From Bacteroidales bacterium (lineage in GTDB: Bacteria; Bacteroidota; Bacteroidia; Bacteroidales; UBA932), in contig JAFZRV010000015.1 of the NCBI GenBank assembly GCA_017619655.1, positions 1 to 45,667 on the forward strand: a DNA stretch of 45,667 bases, in the 5' to 3' direction. This document shows, piece by piece, positions 8,284-17,500 of this stretch. The translations under genes were made by a program, and so were the position numbers. Positions within the stretch are counted from its first letter, which is position 1, and each line of letters begins with the position of its first letter. The notes beneath the pieces are model-generated. The model was not told where the DNA came from and made no database searches. It saw nothing but the letters and a program-made list of their open reading frames with translations.

Positions 8284-8319
8284 AACTTGATGCTCGTTCA
8301 AAAGAACAAGCATCAAGTT
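8284..8319 (-). terminator. Terminator of the double-glycine peptide gene
   Basis: A 16-bp stem with one mismatch pairs 8284-8299 with 8304-8319 around an AAAA loop. On the minus strand it is followed by a T-rich tract (GTTTTTCTTTG). It lies between the peptide gene and yraN. Confidence 0.75.
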
Positions 8320-8354
8320 GCGTAATTTGGGTGACTTCAACGGATTCCGGAGAC

Positions 8355-8549
8355 TTATTTATCCGGCGATTCGAAGGGACTTCTTTTTTTCGGAATAATC
8401 GGATCAGTACGCTTGGGAGTGACGGGTTTTGATACCGTACGGTCATCGTCCATAGATGTGAGTCCCATTCCTCCCGTTACCTCGTCCAGTGTTTCCTCGG
8501 AAAGCGGCTGCGCATTTTTCTCTTTCAGTTCTTTTGACGATGCTGCCAT
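8355..8549 (-). CDS. Small peptide with double-glycine leader (possible RiPP/bacteriocin-like precursor)
   Basis: From ATG 8549 the product has 64 residues. The first 28 (MAASSKELKEKNAQPLSEET then LDEVTGGM) end in the L-S-x-E-x-L-x-x-V-x-G-G pattern of peptides cleaved by C39-type peptidase exporters. The rest (about 36 residues) is proline-, lysine- and aspartate-rich (MDDDRTVSKPVTPKRTDPI), with no cysteine. A consensus promoter box (8572-8579) and a strong terminator frame it as a single-gene unit. An upstream in-frame extension exists but starts before the promoter. No exporter or modifying enzyme is nearby, so any partner must be elsewhere. Function is unproven. Confidence 0.6.
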   Translation of the reverse strand: MAASSKELKEKNAQPLSEETLDEVTGGMGLTSMDDDRTVSKPVTPKRTDPIIPKKRSPFESPDK

Positions 8550-8571
8550 AATAGTTGTTGTTTTGTCATTA

Positions 8572-8579
8572 CAAAAATA
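8572..8579 (-). promoter_or_regulatory. TAnnTTTG promoter of the double-glycine peptide gene
   Basis: Minus-strand TATTTTTG, an exact -7 match, with ATTG about 21 bp further upstream (8601-8604 on the plus strand) as a -33 element. The ATG follows about 22 bases later, which fixes the start at 8549. Confidence 0.65.
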
Positions 8580-8640
8580 GCGAATTGTTTTCGATTTCGA
8601 CAATGGAAAATAAGGTAAAGCCGGGCGCGGACGAATAAAT

Positions 8641-8679
8641 CTTGCATAAATATTTGGTAGATTCGCATAATTATTCTTA
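8641..8679 (+). promoter_or_regulatory. Tandem ARG boxes (ArgR operator)
   Basis: Two sites resemble the ARG box core GAATWWWWATTC: GCATAAATATTT at 8644-8655 (10 of 12 positions) and GCATAATTATTC at 8665-8676 (11 of 12). They are offset by 21 bp, which is the 18-bp box plus 3-bp spacing of classical paired ArgR operators. The second touches the -7 box at 8678-8685. They would let the ArgR encoded next repress its own operon when arginine is abundant. They also lie upstream of the divergent peptide gene. Confidence 0.65.
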
Positions 8680-8685
8680 TATTTG
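8678..8685 (+). promoter_or_regulatory. TAnnTTTG promoter of the arginine operon
   Basis: TATATTTG, an exact match, 40 bases before the argR ATG at 8726. It is overlapped and preceded by the two ARG boxes, so ArgR binding would exclude RNA polymerase. Confidence 0.65.
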
Positions 8686-8725
8686 CCCCCAGAAACGCAT
8701 AAATGAGCAAATAATTGCATATTAT

Positions 8726-9184
8726 ATGAATAATCGCTTAGAAATCATTCAGCAACTGGTCCGTACCCGCAAGGTGGGAAGCCAGGAAGAACTGGCGGCG
8801 ATGCTGGCGGAAAAAGGCGTGCAGACCACCCAGGCCACGCTCTCGCGCGACCTGCGGAAACTACAGATAACCAAGCAGCACGACGCCGCAGGCGGCTACT
8901 ACTACGTGCTGCCCGGCCAGGGCCCCCACAGCCGCGCCGGCGAGAGCGTCGTCAGCGTCGATTTCTCCGGCCAGATGGGCATCGTGAAGACCCTGCCCGG
9001 CTGCGCCAACATGATCGGCGCCCTGGTGGATGCGCACTGGCATCCCGCTCTGATGGGCACCATCGCCGGCGACGACACCCTGCTGCTCGTCCTGCGCGAA
9101 AACGCATCCGTCGAGAGCCTCATGACCTTCCTCGAGAGTTTCCTCGTCGGTATCGGAACCAAGTTGACGAATCCAACCCACTAG
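8726..9184 (+). CDS. argR: Arginine repressor ArgR
   Basis: The 152-residue protein is a full-length ArgR. The N-terminal winged helix spans about 1-65, with the recognition helix TTQATLSRDLRKL at 34-46. The C-terminal domain has GTIAGDDTLL at 111-120, the arginine-binding and hexamer-forming motif. ArgR represses arginine synthesis genes when bound to L-arginine. ATG 8726 is chosen because it begins the conserved domain and follows the promoter; an earlier in-frame ATG at 8642 lies inside the operator. It is first in the arginine operon, one base before the GNAT gene. Paired ARG boxes upstream indicate autoregulation. Confidence 0.95.
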   Translation: MNNRLEIIQQLVRTRKVGSQEELAAMLAEKGVQTTQATLSRDLRKLQITKQHDAAGGYYYVLPGQGPHSRAGESVVSVDFSGQMGIVKTLPGCANMIGALVDAHWHPALMGTIAGDDTLLLVLRENASVESLMTFLESFLVGIGTKLTNPTH

Positions 9185-9185
9185 C

Positions 9186-9749
9186 ATGAACATCCAAGTC
9201 CTGGTGGCCGACGAAAGCCACCTTCCCTATGCAGAGGACGTGTGCCACGAACTCTACCTCTCTTCGCTCGGCGACAAGATCGGTATCGCCCGGCGTACGC
9301 CGGAGTATATCAAGGACAAGATCCTGGCCGGCAAGGCCGTGATCGCCCTGACGGACGACGGCCAGTTCGCCGGCTTCTCCTACATCGAATCGTGGGGCGG
9401 CAAGAGCTTCGTCGCCAACTCCGGCCTCATCGTTCCCGAGAAATTCCGCGCCCTGGGCATCGCCCGGCGCATCAAGGAGCAGACCTTCATCCTCTCCCGC
9501 AAACTTTTCCCGAACGCCAAGATCTTCTCGATGACCACCTCGGCCGCCGTCATGAAGATGAACTACGAATTCGGCTTCCGCCCCGTCACCTACGACGACC
9601 TGACGGACGACGTCGAATTCTGGAAAGGCTGCGAAGGATGCCGCAACTTCCCCGTCCTTCAAGAACAGAACTACCGCGTATGCATATGCACGGGACTGTT
9701 ATACGACCCGAAAGAACACTTAGAAATACATCACCCCGGCGAAGCGTAG
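9186..9749 (+). CDS. GNAT family acyltransferase, candidate first-step enzyme of arginine synthesis
   Basis: This 187-residue GNAT-fold protein has the acyl-CoA-binding region GLIVPEKFRALGIARRIKEQ (motif A, R-x-x-G-I/A) around 80-99 and FSMTTSAAVMKMNYEFGFR in motif B. It lies one base after argR and upstream of argG in an arginine operon that otherwise lacks an N-acylglutamate synthase. Bacteroidota make arginine through N-succinylated intermediates, so the reaction may be glutamate plus succinyl-CoA or acetyl-CoA. The substrate is inference from context. The C-terminal tail (about 140-187) contains CEGCRNFP and two further cysteines, unusual for a simple GNAT. Confidence 0.75.
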   Translation: MNIQVLVADESHLPYAEDVCHELYLSSLGDKIGIARRTPEYIKDKILAGKAVIALTDDGQFAGFSYIESWGGKSFVANSGLIVPEKFRALGIARRIKEQTFILSRKLFPNAKIFSMTTSAAVMKMNYEFGFRPVTYDDLTDDVEFWKGCEGCRNFPVLQEQNYRVCICTGLLYDPKEHLEIHHPGEA

Positions 9750-9812
9750 CTGAGCGGGTGGTATTGGGCGAAGCGACCTTTTTTCGGGAGCGAGACCAAT
9801 ACCAGAGCTCAG
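9750..9812 (+). repeat. Long hairpin between the GNAT gene and argG
   Basis: CTGAGC at 9750-9755 pairs with GCTCAG at 9807-9812, and GGTATTGG at 9760-9767 with CCAATACC at 9796-9803. The loop contains a T6 run (9779-9784). It starts directly after the GNAT stop codon. It may be an mRNA-processing or partial termination element that sets different levels for argR-GNAT and argG onward. There is no promoter-like box between it and argG. Confidence 0.6.
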
Positions 9813-9834
9813 CGGAGCGAAAAAAAACAACGAT

Positions 9835-11049
9835 ATGGAAAAGAAGAAAATAGTCGTAGTGGCGTATAGCGGCGGACTCGATACATCGTATGCCGTGATG
9901 TACCTTTCGAAAGAAAAAGGCTACGAAGTGCACGCCGTCTGCGCCGACACCGGCGGCTTCAGCCCGGCGCAGCTGAAAACCAACGAGACCAACGCCTATC
10001 AGCTCGGCGCCGCGAAATTCGCCGCCATCGACATCACCCAGGAATACTACGCCAAGAGCCTGAAATACATGATCTTCGGCAATGTCCTGCGCAATGGCAC
10101 CTATCCCATCTCCGTCTCGTCCGAACGCCTCTTCCAGGCCATGGCCGTCGCCCGCTACGCCCAGCAGGTCGGCGCCGACGCCATCGCCCACGGCTCGACC
10201 GGCGCGGGCAACGACCAGGTGCGCTTCGATATGGTGTTCCTGGTGATGTGCCCCGGCGTGGAGATCATCACCCTCACCCGCGACGGGAACCTGTCGCGGC
10301 AGGAGGAGGTGGACTACCTCAACGCCCACGGCTTCGCCGCCGACTTCGCCAAAATGAAATACTCCTACAACGTCGGCCTCTGGGGCACCTCGATCTGCGG
10401 CGGCGAGATCCTCGACTCGAAACAGGGCCTGCCCGAGGCCGCCTACCTCAAACAGGTTAAAAAGAACGGCTCGGAACAGCTCGAGATCGGCTTCTCCCAG
10501 GGAGAGATCTGCAGCGTCAACGGGAAGACCTATACCGACAAGGTGGCCGCCATCCAGGCCGTAGAGGAGATCGGCGCCGCCTGGGGCATCGGCCGCGACA
10601 ACCACGTGGGAGACACCATCATCGGCATCAAGGGCCGCGTCGGCTTCGAAGCCGCCGCCCCCATGCTGATCATCGGCGCCCATAAATACCTCGAAAAATT
10701 CACCCTCTCCAAGTGGCAGCAGTACTGGAAAGACCAGGTCGGCACCTGGTACGGCATGTTCCTCCACGAGAGCCAGTACATGGAACCCGTCATGCGCGAC
10801 ATCGAAGCCATGCTCGAAAGCAGCCAGCGCAACGTCACGGGCAGCGTGACCCTGGAGCTCAAACCCTGCTGCTTCTCCACCGTGGGGGTCGACTCCCCCT
10901 GCGACCTCGTCAAGTCGAAGCTCGGCGAATACGGCGAAACCCAGAAAGGCTGGAACGCCGAGGAAGCCAAAGGCTTCATCAAACTCATGTCCACCCCGAT
11001 GCGGGTCTATTACGGCAATCACCCCCAAGAACTTCCTTTCCATGAATAA
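9835..11049 (+). CDS. argG: Argininosuccinate synthase
   Basis: ArgG joins citrulline and aspartate with ATP to give argininosuccinate, the penultimate step of arginine synthesis. The 404-residue cytoplasmic protein has the PP-loop VVVAYSGGLDTSYAVMYL, with SGGLDTS at residues 12-18. Further family blocks are HGSTGAGNDQVRF and the substrate-binding GRDNHVGDTIIGIKGRVGFEAAA. Length is usual. It is third in the operon, 85 bp after the GNAT gene, and overlaps the next gene by eight bases, implying coupled translation. Confidence 0.97.
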   Translation: MEKKKIVVVAYSGGLDTSYAVMYLSKEKGYEVHAVCADTGGFSPAQLKTNETNAYQLGAAKFAAIDITQEYYAKSLKYMIFGNVLRNGTYPISVSSERLFQAMAVARYAQQVGADAIAHGSTGAGNDQVRFDMVFLVMCPGVEIITLTRDGNLSRQEEVDYLNAHGFAADFAKMKYSYNVGLWGTSICGGEILDSKQGLPEAAYLKQVKKNGSEQLEIGFSQGEICSVNGKTYTDKVAAIQAVEEIGAAWGIGRDNHVGDTIIGIKGRVGFEAAAPMLIIGAHKYLEKFTLSKWQQYWKDQVGTWYGMFLHESQYMEPVMRDIEAMLESSQRNVTGSVTLELKPCCFSTVGVDSPCDLVKSKLGEYGETQKGWNAEEAKGFIKLMSTPMRVYYGNHPQELPFHE

Positions 11050-12127
11050 CAACGACTGCATCGACCTGCTGCGGAAACTCGTCCACGCCCCCTCCGAATC
11101 GTTCAACGAAGAGGCTGTCGCAGCCTGGGTAGCCTGGTGGCTCGACCAGAACGGACTGCCCTACACCATGCCGCAAGGCAATATCGTGGCCACCGCCACG
11201 ACCCCCGATCCCGCCAAGAAAACCCTGGCCCTGGTCGCCCACCTCGACACCGTGCCGCCCGCCAAAGGCTACACCCGCGACCCCTACGATCCGGGCACCT
11301 CGCCCGACATCGTCTGGGGCCTGGGCGCCAATGACGACGGCGGCAGCGTCGTCGCCATGCTGGCCACTTTCCGTTACTTCTGCCAGCACCATCTCCCCTT
11401 CAACCTCGTGCTGATGCTGGTCCGCGAAGAAGAATGCGGCGGACCCGACGGCATCAGCTGGCTCTTCGGCCCGCACGGACCGTTCTCCCTGGCACCGGGT
11501 TCGGAAGGCTGGCTGCCCACCCCCGACTGGGCCATCGTGGGCGAACCGACCGGCATGAAGGCGGCCACCAGCGAACGCGGTCTCGTGGTGCTCGACTGCG
11601 AAGCCGTCGGCGTAAGCGGCCATGCCGCCCGCGGCGAAGGCGTCAACGCGCTCTATATCGCCCTCGACGACATCGCCAAGTTGCGCAATTATCACTTCAC
11701 CCAGGTCTCCCCGGAGATGGGCCCGGTGCGCCTCAACGCCACCCAGATCAGCGCCGGAAGCGCGCACAACGTGATCCCCGACCGCTGCCGCTTCGTGGTG
11801 GACGTCCGGCCGAACGAGTGCTACACCCCGCAGGAAATCGTCGAAGAGTTGCAGGCCATCTGCCAGAGCCGCATCCTGCCCCGCGGCCTCCGCAACCGCG
11901 CGTCGGCCACGCCGCTGCATTCGCCCCTGCGCAAGGCCATCGCAGCCCTGGACATCGAAACCTATTCGTCGCCCACCACCTCCGACTGGACCATCCTCAG
12001 CTGCGACGCCGTCAAGATGGGCCCCGGCGACTCCGCCCGTTCCCACCACGCCGACGAATACATCCTCGTCAACGAAATCAACGAGGCGATCGAGCGCTAT
12101 ATCGCTTTTATCAAGGCACTTATCTAA
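11042..12127 (+). CDS. argE: M20 family N-acylornithine deacylase
   Basis: This 361-residue zinc-dependent M20 peptidase-family protein has VAHLDTVPP around residue 68 (metal ligand H and catalytic D), GANDDGGSVVAML with the bridging Asp, and VREEECGGPDG with the catalytic Glu pair. In an arginine operon it is expected to release ornithine from N-acetyl- or, in this phylum, N-succinyl-ornithine. The gene symbol is by role; the acyl group accepted cannot be read from the sequence. It overlaps argG by eight bases and precedes argH by nine. Confidence 0.88.
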   Translation: MNNNDCIDLLRKLVHAPSESFNEEAVAAWVAWWLDQNGLPYTMPQGNIVATATTPDPAKKTLALVAHLDTVPPAKGYTRDPYDPGTSPDIVWGLGANDDGGSVVAMLATFRYFCQHHLPFNLVLMLVREEECGGPDGISWLFGPHGPFSLAPGSEGWLPTPDWAIVGEPTGMKAATSERGLVVLDCEAVGVSGHAARGEGVNALYIALDDIAKLRNYHFTQVSPEMGPVRLNATQISAGSAHNVIPDRCRFVVDVRPNECYTPQEIVEELQAICQSRILPRGLRNRASATPLHSPLRKAIAALDIETYSSPTTSDWTILSCDAVKMGPGDSARSHHADEYILVNEINEAIERYIAFIKALI

Positions 12128-12136
12128 CGAAAGAAC

Positions 12137-13453
12137 ATGGCCACGTTATGGAATAAAGGCACAGCCGCCACGGACCTCGTCGACCGCTTCACGGTGGGCG
12201 ACGACCGCCAGCTCGACCTGCGGCTGGCCGCCTACGACATCGAGGGCTCCAAGGCCCACATCCAGATGCTCGAACGCATCGGCCTGCTCGGCGCCGACGA
12301 ACTGAAAGCCCTCCTCGAAGGCCTCAACGACATCTCCGTGGCCGTCCAGGCCGGGAACTTCGCGGTAGAAGACGACGTGGAGGACATCCACTCGCAGGTG
12401 GAACTGATGCTCACGCGCTCGCTGGGCGACCTGGGCAAGAAAATCCACGCTGGACGCTCGCGCAACGACCAGGTGCTGGTCGATGTCAAGCTCTTCCTGC
12501 GCGACGAGCTGCGGCAGCTGCGCGAAGAAGTGCTGGCCCTGTTCCGGACGCTTCAGCAGCTGAGCGAAACGCACAAGGAAGTGCTGCTGCCCGGCTACAC
12601 GCACGGCCAGCTGGCCATGCCCTCTTCGTTCGGGCTCTGGTTCGGCGCGTATGCCGAAGCGCTGGCCGACGACATGGTGCAGCTGGGCGCCGCCTACCGT
12701 GTGGTGAACCGCAACCCGCTGGGTTCCGCGGCGGGCTACGGCAACTCCTTCCCGCTGGACCGCGCCATGACCACGGAGCTGCTGGGCTTCGACACGCCCG
12801 TCTACAACAGCATCGCCGCCCAGCTGGGCCGGGGCAAATGCGAACTGGCCGTCGCCTCCGCGCTCGGCAGCATTGCGCTGACCCTCAATAAATTCGCTGC
12901 GGACTGCGCGCTCTACATGAGCCCCAATTTCGGCTTCATCCACTTCCCGGACGAACTGACCACCGGCTCCAGCATCATGCCCCACAAGAAGAATCCCGAC
13001 GTGTGGGAGATCGTGCGCGGGCGCTGCAACCAGGTCCTGGCCTGCCCGAACGAGATCGCGCTGCTCGCCAGCAACCTGCCCCACGGCTACCACCGCGACT
13101 TCCAGCTCCTGAAAGAGATCCTCTTCCCGGCCCTGGAAAAAATGCACGACTGCCTGCAGATGACCGGCTACATGCTGGCGCACATCGAGGTCAACACGCA
13201 CATTTTTGACGATCCCCGCTACGAGACCCTTTTCACCGTGGAGGAAGTCAACCGCCGCGCCCTGGCCGGGACGCCCTTCCGCGACGCCTACCGCCAGGTC
13301 GGCATCGAGGTGAACGAAGGCCGTTTCCACTACAACGGACCCGCACCGGCCCGGATGAAGGCGTCCGACCTGAAGCACACGCACCTGGGCAGTCTCGGCA
13401 ACCTCTGCAACGACGCCGTCGCGGCTGTCATGGCGCAAGCCGCCTGCTGGTAA
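12137..13453 (+). CDS. argH: Argininosuccinate lyase
   Basis: ArgH splits argininosuccinate into arginine and fumarate. The 438-residue protein belongs to the fumarase/aspartase superfamily and has the signature GSSIMPHKKNPD around residues 278-289, containing the catalytic serine. HAGRSRNDQV and GYTHGQLAMPSSFG complete the three conserved regions. Length is slightly short of the usual 455-460, mainly at the C-terminus. It follows the deacylase gene closely and precedes carA by 12 bases. It ends in a short Ala-rich tail. Confidence 0.96.
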   Translation: MATLWNKGTAATDLVDRFTVGDDRQLDLRLAAYDIEGSKAHIQMLERIGLLGADELKALLEGLNDISVAVQAGNFAVEDDVEDIHSQVELMLTRSLGDLGKKIHAGRSRNDQVLVDVKLFLRDELRQLREEVLALFRTLQQLSETHKEVLLPGYTHGQLAMPSSFGLWFGAYAEALADDMVQLGAAYRVVNRNPLGSAAGYGNSFPLDRAMTTELLGFDTPVYNSIAAQLGRGKCELAVASALGSIALTLNKFAADCALYMSPNFGFIHFPDELTTGSSIMPHKKNPDVWEIVRGRCNQVLACPNEIALLASNLPHGYHRDFQLLKEILFPALEKMHDCLQMTGYMLAHIEVNTHIFDDPRYETLFTVEEVNRRALAGTPFRDAYRQVGIEVNEGRFHYNGPAPARMKASDLKHTHLGSLGNLCNDAVAAVMAQAACW

Positions 13454-13465
13454 AGCGCTGCCATC

Positions 13466-14539
13466 ATGACCCGGAAAAAAGCCACCCTTCTGCTGCAGGA
13501 CGGCCGGGAGTTTCCCGGCTGGAGCTTCGGCTATGACGGCCCGTCGGAGGGAGAGATCGTCTTCTCGACCGCCATGGTGGGCTATCCCGAAAGCCTCACC
13601 GACCCCTCGTACAGCGGGCAGATCCTCTGCGTGAGCTTTCCGCTGGTGGGCAATTACGGCATCCCCGAGATGGAATTCGACGAGCTGGGCCTCTGCTCGC
13701 GCTTCGAGTCGGAGCGCATCCACGTGCGGGGCCTCGTGATCTCGGACTACAGCGAGAAATACAGCCACTGGGACGCCGTCAAGAGCCTCGACCAGTGGCT
13801 GCAGGAGCAGCATGTTCCCGGCATCAGCGGCATCGACACCCGGGCGCTGGTGCAGCTCCTCCGCGACGAGGGCGCGAAACTGGGCGCCATCGTGCCGGAG
13901 GGGACGCCCCGTCCCAAAGCCATCGCCGATCCGAACCTCGAGAACCAGGTGGCCTTGGTCAGTTGCCGCGACATCCATCGCTACGGCAACGGGAAGAAGC
14001 GCGTTGTGCTGGTGGACTGCGGGGTGAAGCACCAGATCATCCGTTGCCTCGTCAACCGGGGCATCGAGGTCGTGCGGGTGCCCTGGAACTGCGATTTCAA
14101 CCGCATCGACGCCGACGGCGTCTTCGTGTCGAACGGCCCGGGCAACCCCGAGCTCTGCCAGACCACCGTCAGGCACCTGCAGGAAGCCCTCACGGGCCGG
14201 CGGCCCGTCTTCGGCATCTGCATGGGCAACCAGCTCCTCGGCCGGGCGGCCGGCGCCGGCACCTACAAGCTCAAATACGGCCACCGCAGCCACAACCAGC
14301 CCGTGCGCATGTGCGGCACCGACCGCTGCTTCATCACCTCGCAGAACCACGGCTTCGCCGTCGACACCGCCACCCTCGACCCTGATTGGGAACCGCTCTT
14401 CATCAACATGAACGACGGCACCAACGAAGGCATACGGCACAGGACCAAGCCGTTTTTCTCGGCCCAGTTTCACCCCGAGGCCTCCAGCGGCCCCGTCGAC
14501 ACGGAATTCCTCTTCGACGAATTCATAGCCCGCTTATAA
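13466..14539 (+). CDS. carA: Carbamoyl-phosphate synthase small (glutaminase) subunit
   Basis: CarA releases ammonia from glutamine and channels it to CarB. The 357-residue protein has the N-terminal CPSase small domain (GYPESLTDPSYSGQI, then GIDTRALVQLLRD) and a C-terminal class I glutaminase domain. That domain has the nucleophilic Cys in FGICMGNQLLG (near residue 252) and the His-Glu pair in FHPEASSGP. Carbamoyl phosphate feeds both arginine and pyrimidine synthesis, which fits its place after argH. The gap to carB is three bases. Confidence 0.96.
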   Translation: MTRKKATLLLQDGREFPGWSFGYDGPSEGEIVFSTAMVGYPESLTDPSYSGQILCVSFPLVGNYGIPEMEFDELGLCSRFESERIHVRGLVISDYSEKYSHWDAVKSLDQWLQEQHVPGISGIDTRALVQLLRDEGAKLGAIVPEGTPRPKAIADPNLENQVALVSCRDIHRYGNGKKRVVLVDCGVKHQIIRCLVNRGIEVVRVPWNCDFNRIDADGVFVSNGPGNPELCQTTVRHLQEALTGRRPVFGICMGNQLLGRAAGAGTYKLKYGHRSHNQPVRMCGTDRCFITSQNHGFAVDTATLDPDWEPLFINMNDGTNEGIRHRTKPFFSAQFHPEASSGPVDTEFLFDEFIARL

Positions 14540-14542
14540 GAC

Positions 14543-17500
14543 ATGCTCGACAAAACCATACGGAAAGTGCTGCTGCTGGGCTCCGGCGCCCTGAAGATCG
14601 GCGAGGCCGGCGAATTCGACTACAGCGGTTCACAGGCCCTGAAAGCCCTGCGGGAAGAAGGCATCGAGACGGTGCTCATCAACCCCAACATCGCCACCGT
14701 CCAGACCTCGGAAGGCATCGCCGACAAGCTCTATCTCCTGCCGGTGACGCCGTTCTTCGTGGAAAAAGTCATCGAGAAGGAGCAGCCGCAGGGCATCCTC
14801 CTCTCGTTCGGGGGCCAGACCGCCCTCAACTGCGGCATCGCCCTCCACCGGAGCGGCTTCCTGGCACGGCACGGTGTCCGCGTGCTCGGCACCCCCGTGC
14901 AGTCGATCATCGACACGGAAGACCGCGACCTTTTCGTGCGCCGGCTCGACGAGATCCAGGTGAAAACCATCCGTTCGCACGCCGCCGCCTCGCTCGAAGA
15001 GGCACGGGCCGCCGCGGCGCAGGTGGGCTATCCCGTGATCGTGCGGGCCGCCTACGCACTCGGCGGGCTCGGTTCGGGCTTCTGCGACAACGAGCGGGAG
15101 CTCGACGCCGTGGCCGGCAAGGCCTTCGCCTTCTCGCCCCAGGTGCTGGTCGAAAAATCGCTCAAAGGCTGGAAGGAAATCGAATACGAAGTGGTCCGCG
15201 ACAGCTGCGACAACTGCATCACGGTCTGCAACATGGAGAACTTCGACCCGCTGGGCATCCACACCGGCGAGAGCATCGTCGTGGCGCCTTCGCAGACCCT
15301 CACCAACACGGAATTCCATTTTCTGCGGAAAAAAGCCATCGACATCGTGCGGCACCTCGGCATCGTGGGCGAGTGCAACGTGCAGTATGCCTTCAGCCCC
15401 GACGGCGAGGACTACCGCGTGATCGAAGTCAACGCTCGGCTCAGCCGCTCCTCCGCCCTGGCTTCGAAGGCCACGGGCTATCCCCTCGCCTTCGTGGCGG
15501 CCAAGCTCAGCCTGGGCTACGGCCTGTTCGAACTCAAGAACGCCGTGACCCGCACCACGCCCGCCTTCTTCGAGCCGGCGCTCGACTACGTGGTGTGCAA
15601 GATTCCGCGCTGGGACCTGGCCAAGTTCAAGGGCGTGTCCCGCGAGATCGGCTCCAGCATGAAGAGCGTGGGCGAAGTGATGGCCATCGGCCGGACCTTC
15701 GAGGAAGCCATCCAAAAAGGCCTCCGCATGATTGGGCAGGGCGCCAACGGCTTCGTGTGCAACAAGCCCTACAAGGTGGAGGACCTGGACGACGCGCTGC
15801 GCAACCCCACCGACACCCGCATCTTCGCCATTGCCGCGGCCTTCGAATCGGGCTACAGCGTGGACCGCATCCACGCACTGACACACATCGACAAGTGGTT
15901 CCTCGACAAGCTCGACAACCTCGAGACCACCTACCGGGCCTTGGAGGCCTGCCCGTCGCTCGAGGCCGTGGGCTGCGAGCTCTTCCTGAAAGCGAAACGG
16001 CAGGGCTTCTCCGACATCCAGATCGGGCGTGTGTTCCACTCCCCGGAAAGCGCCGTCCGCCAGCGCCGCACGGCGCTCGGGCTGCACCCCTGCATCAAGC
16101 AGATCGACACCCTCGCCGCCGAGTTCCCCTCCGAAACCAACTACCTCTACCTCACCTACAACGGCGCGAAGAGCGACTTCGCGCCGGCCTACGGGGCGCG
16201 CACCGTCATCGTCCTGGGCTCCGGGGCCTACCGCATCGGCAGCAGCGTGGAGTTCGACTGGTGCGGCGTCAACGCCGTCAACACGCTCCGCAAGCAGGAC
16301 TGGCAGGCCGTCATGGTCAACTACAATCCGGAGACCGTCTCGACCGACTACGACAGCTGCGACCGGCTCTACTTCGACGAGCTCAGCCTCGAGACCGTGC
16401 TGGAAATCTGCGCCGTGGAACGCCCCTTCGGCGTGGTGGTCAGCGTGGGCGGCCAGATTCCGAACAACCTGGCCCTGCCGCTCAAGGAAGCCGGCATCCC
16501 CATCCTGGGCACCGATGCGCTGGACATCGACCGGGCCGAAGACCGCAACAAGTTCTCGCAGGTGGTGGACCGCCTGGGCATCGACCAGCCGCGCTGGCGC
16601 GAGCTCACCACGATGGAAGATATCGGCGCCTTCATCGCCGAGGTGGGCTATCCCGTGCTCGTGCGGCCGTCCTATGTGCTGTCGGGCGCGGCCATGAACG
16701 TCTGCTACAGCGACGCCGACCTGCACACCTTTCTGGAGCTGGCCGTGGAAATCTCGGAAGAGCACCCCGTCGTCATCAGCAGCTTCATGCAGCGCTGCAA
16801 GGAACTCGAATTCGACGCCGTGGCCGACCACGGGCGCATCCTGGTCCACGCGATCTCCGAACACATCGAATTCGCGGGCGTCCATTCGGGCGACGCCACC
16901 ATCCAGTTCCCGCCGCAGAAGCTCTACGGCGTGACGGCGGCCCGCATCCGGCGCATGGCAGCGGCCATCGCGGCCGAGCTGCACATCACCGGCCCGTTCA
17001 ACATCCAGTTCCTGGCCGATGCGGGCGGCATCAAGGTCATCGAGTGCAACCTGCGCGCGTCGCGCAGCTTCCCTTTCGTATCCAAGGTGCTGAAAGTCAA
17101 TTTTATCGATTTGGCCATCCGCTGCATGACCGGGGAGAAGCCCCAGCCCGTCACCCTCGACGCGTTCGAACTGCCATACGTCGGCATCAAGGCCTCCCAG
17201 TTTTCGTTCTCGCGCCTGAACCAGGCCGATCCCGTGCTCGGCGTCGACATGGCCTCCACGGGCGAGGTCGCCTGCATCGGCGACCGCTTCGACGAAGCGC
17301 TGCTCAAGGCCATGCTTTCGGTCGGACAGCGGATTCCGGAGAAGGCCGTCCTGCTCTCATCGGGCGACGCCATCCAGAAAGCCGACCTGCTGCCCGCCTG
17401 CCGGCAGCTGCACGGCTACGGCCTGCCCATCTATGCCACGGAAGGAACCCGGCGCTTCCTCGAGGAGAACGGTGTGCCCGCCCTGGACGGCTCCGACGCC

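Noticed and set aside
8642-8725. Upstream in-frame ATG of argR at 8642
   Set aside because: It lies inside the ARG boxes and before the promoter box. The conserved ArgR N-terminus begins at 8726.
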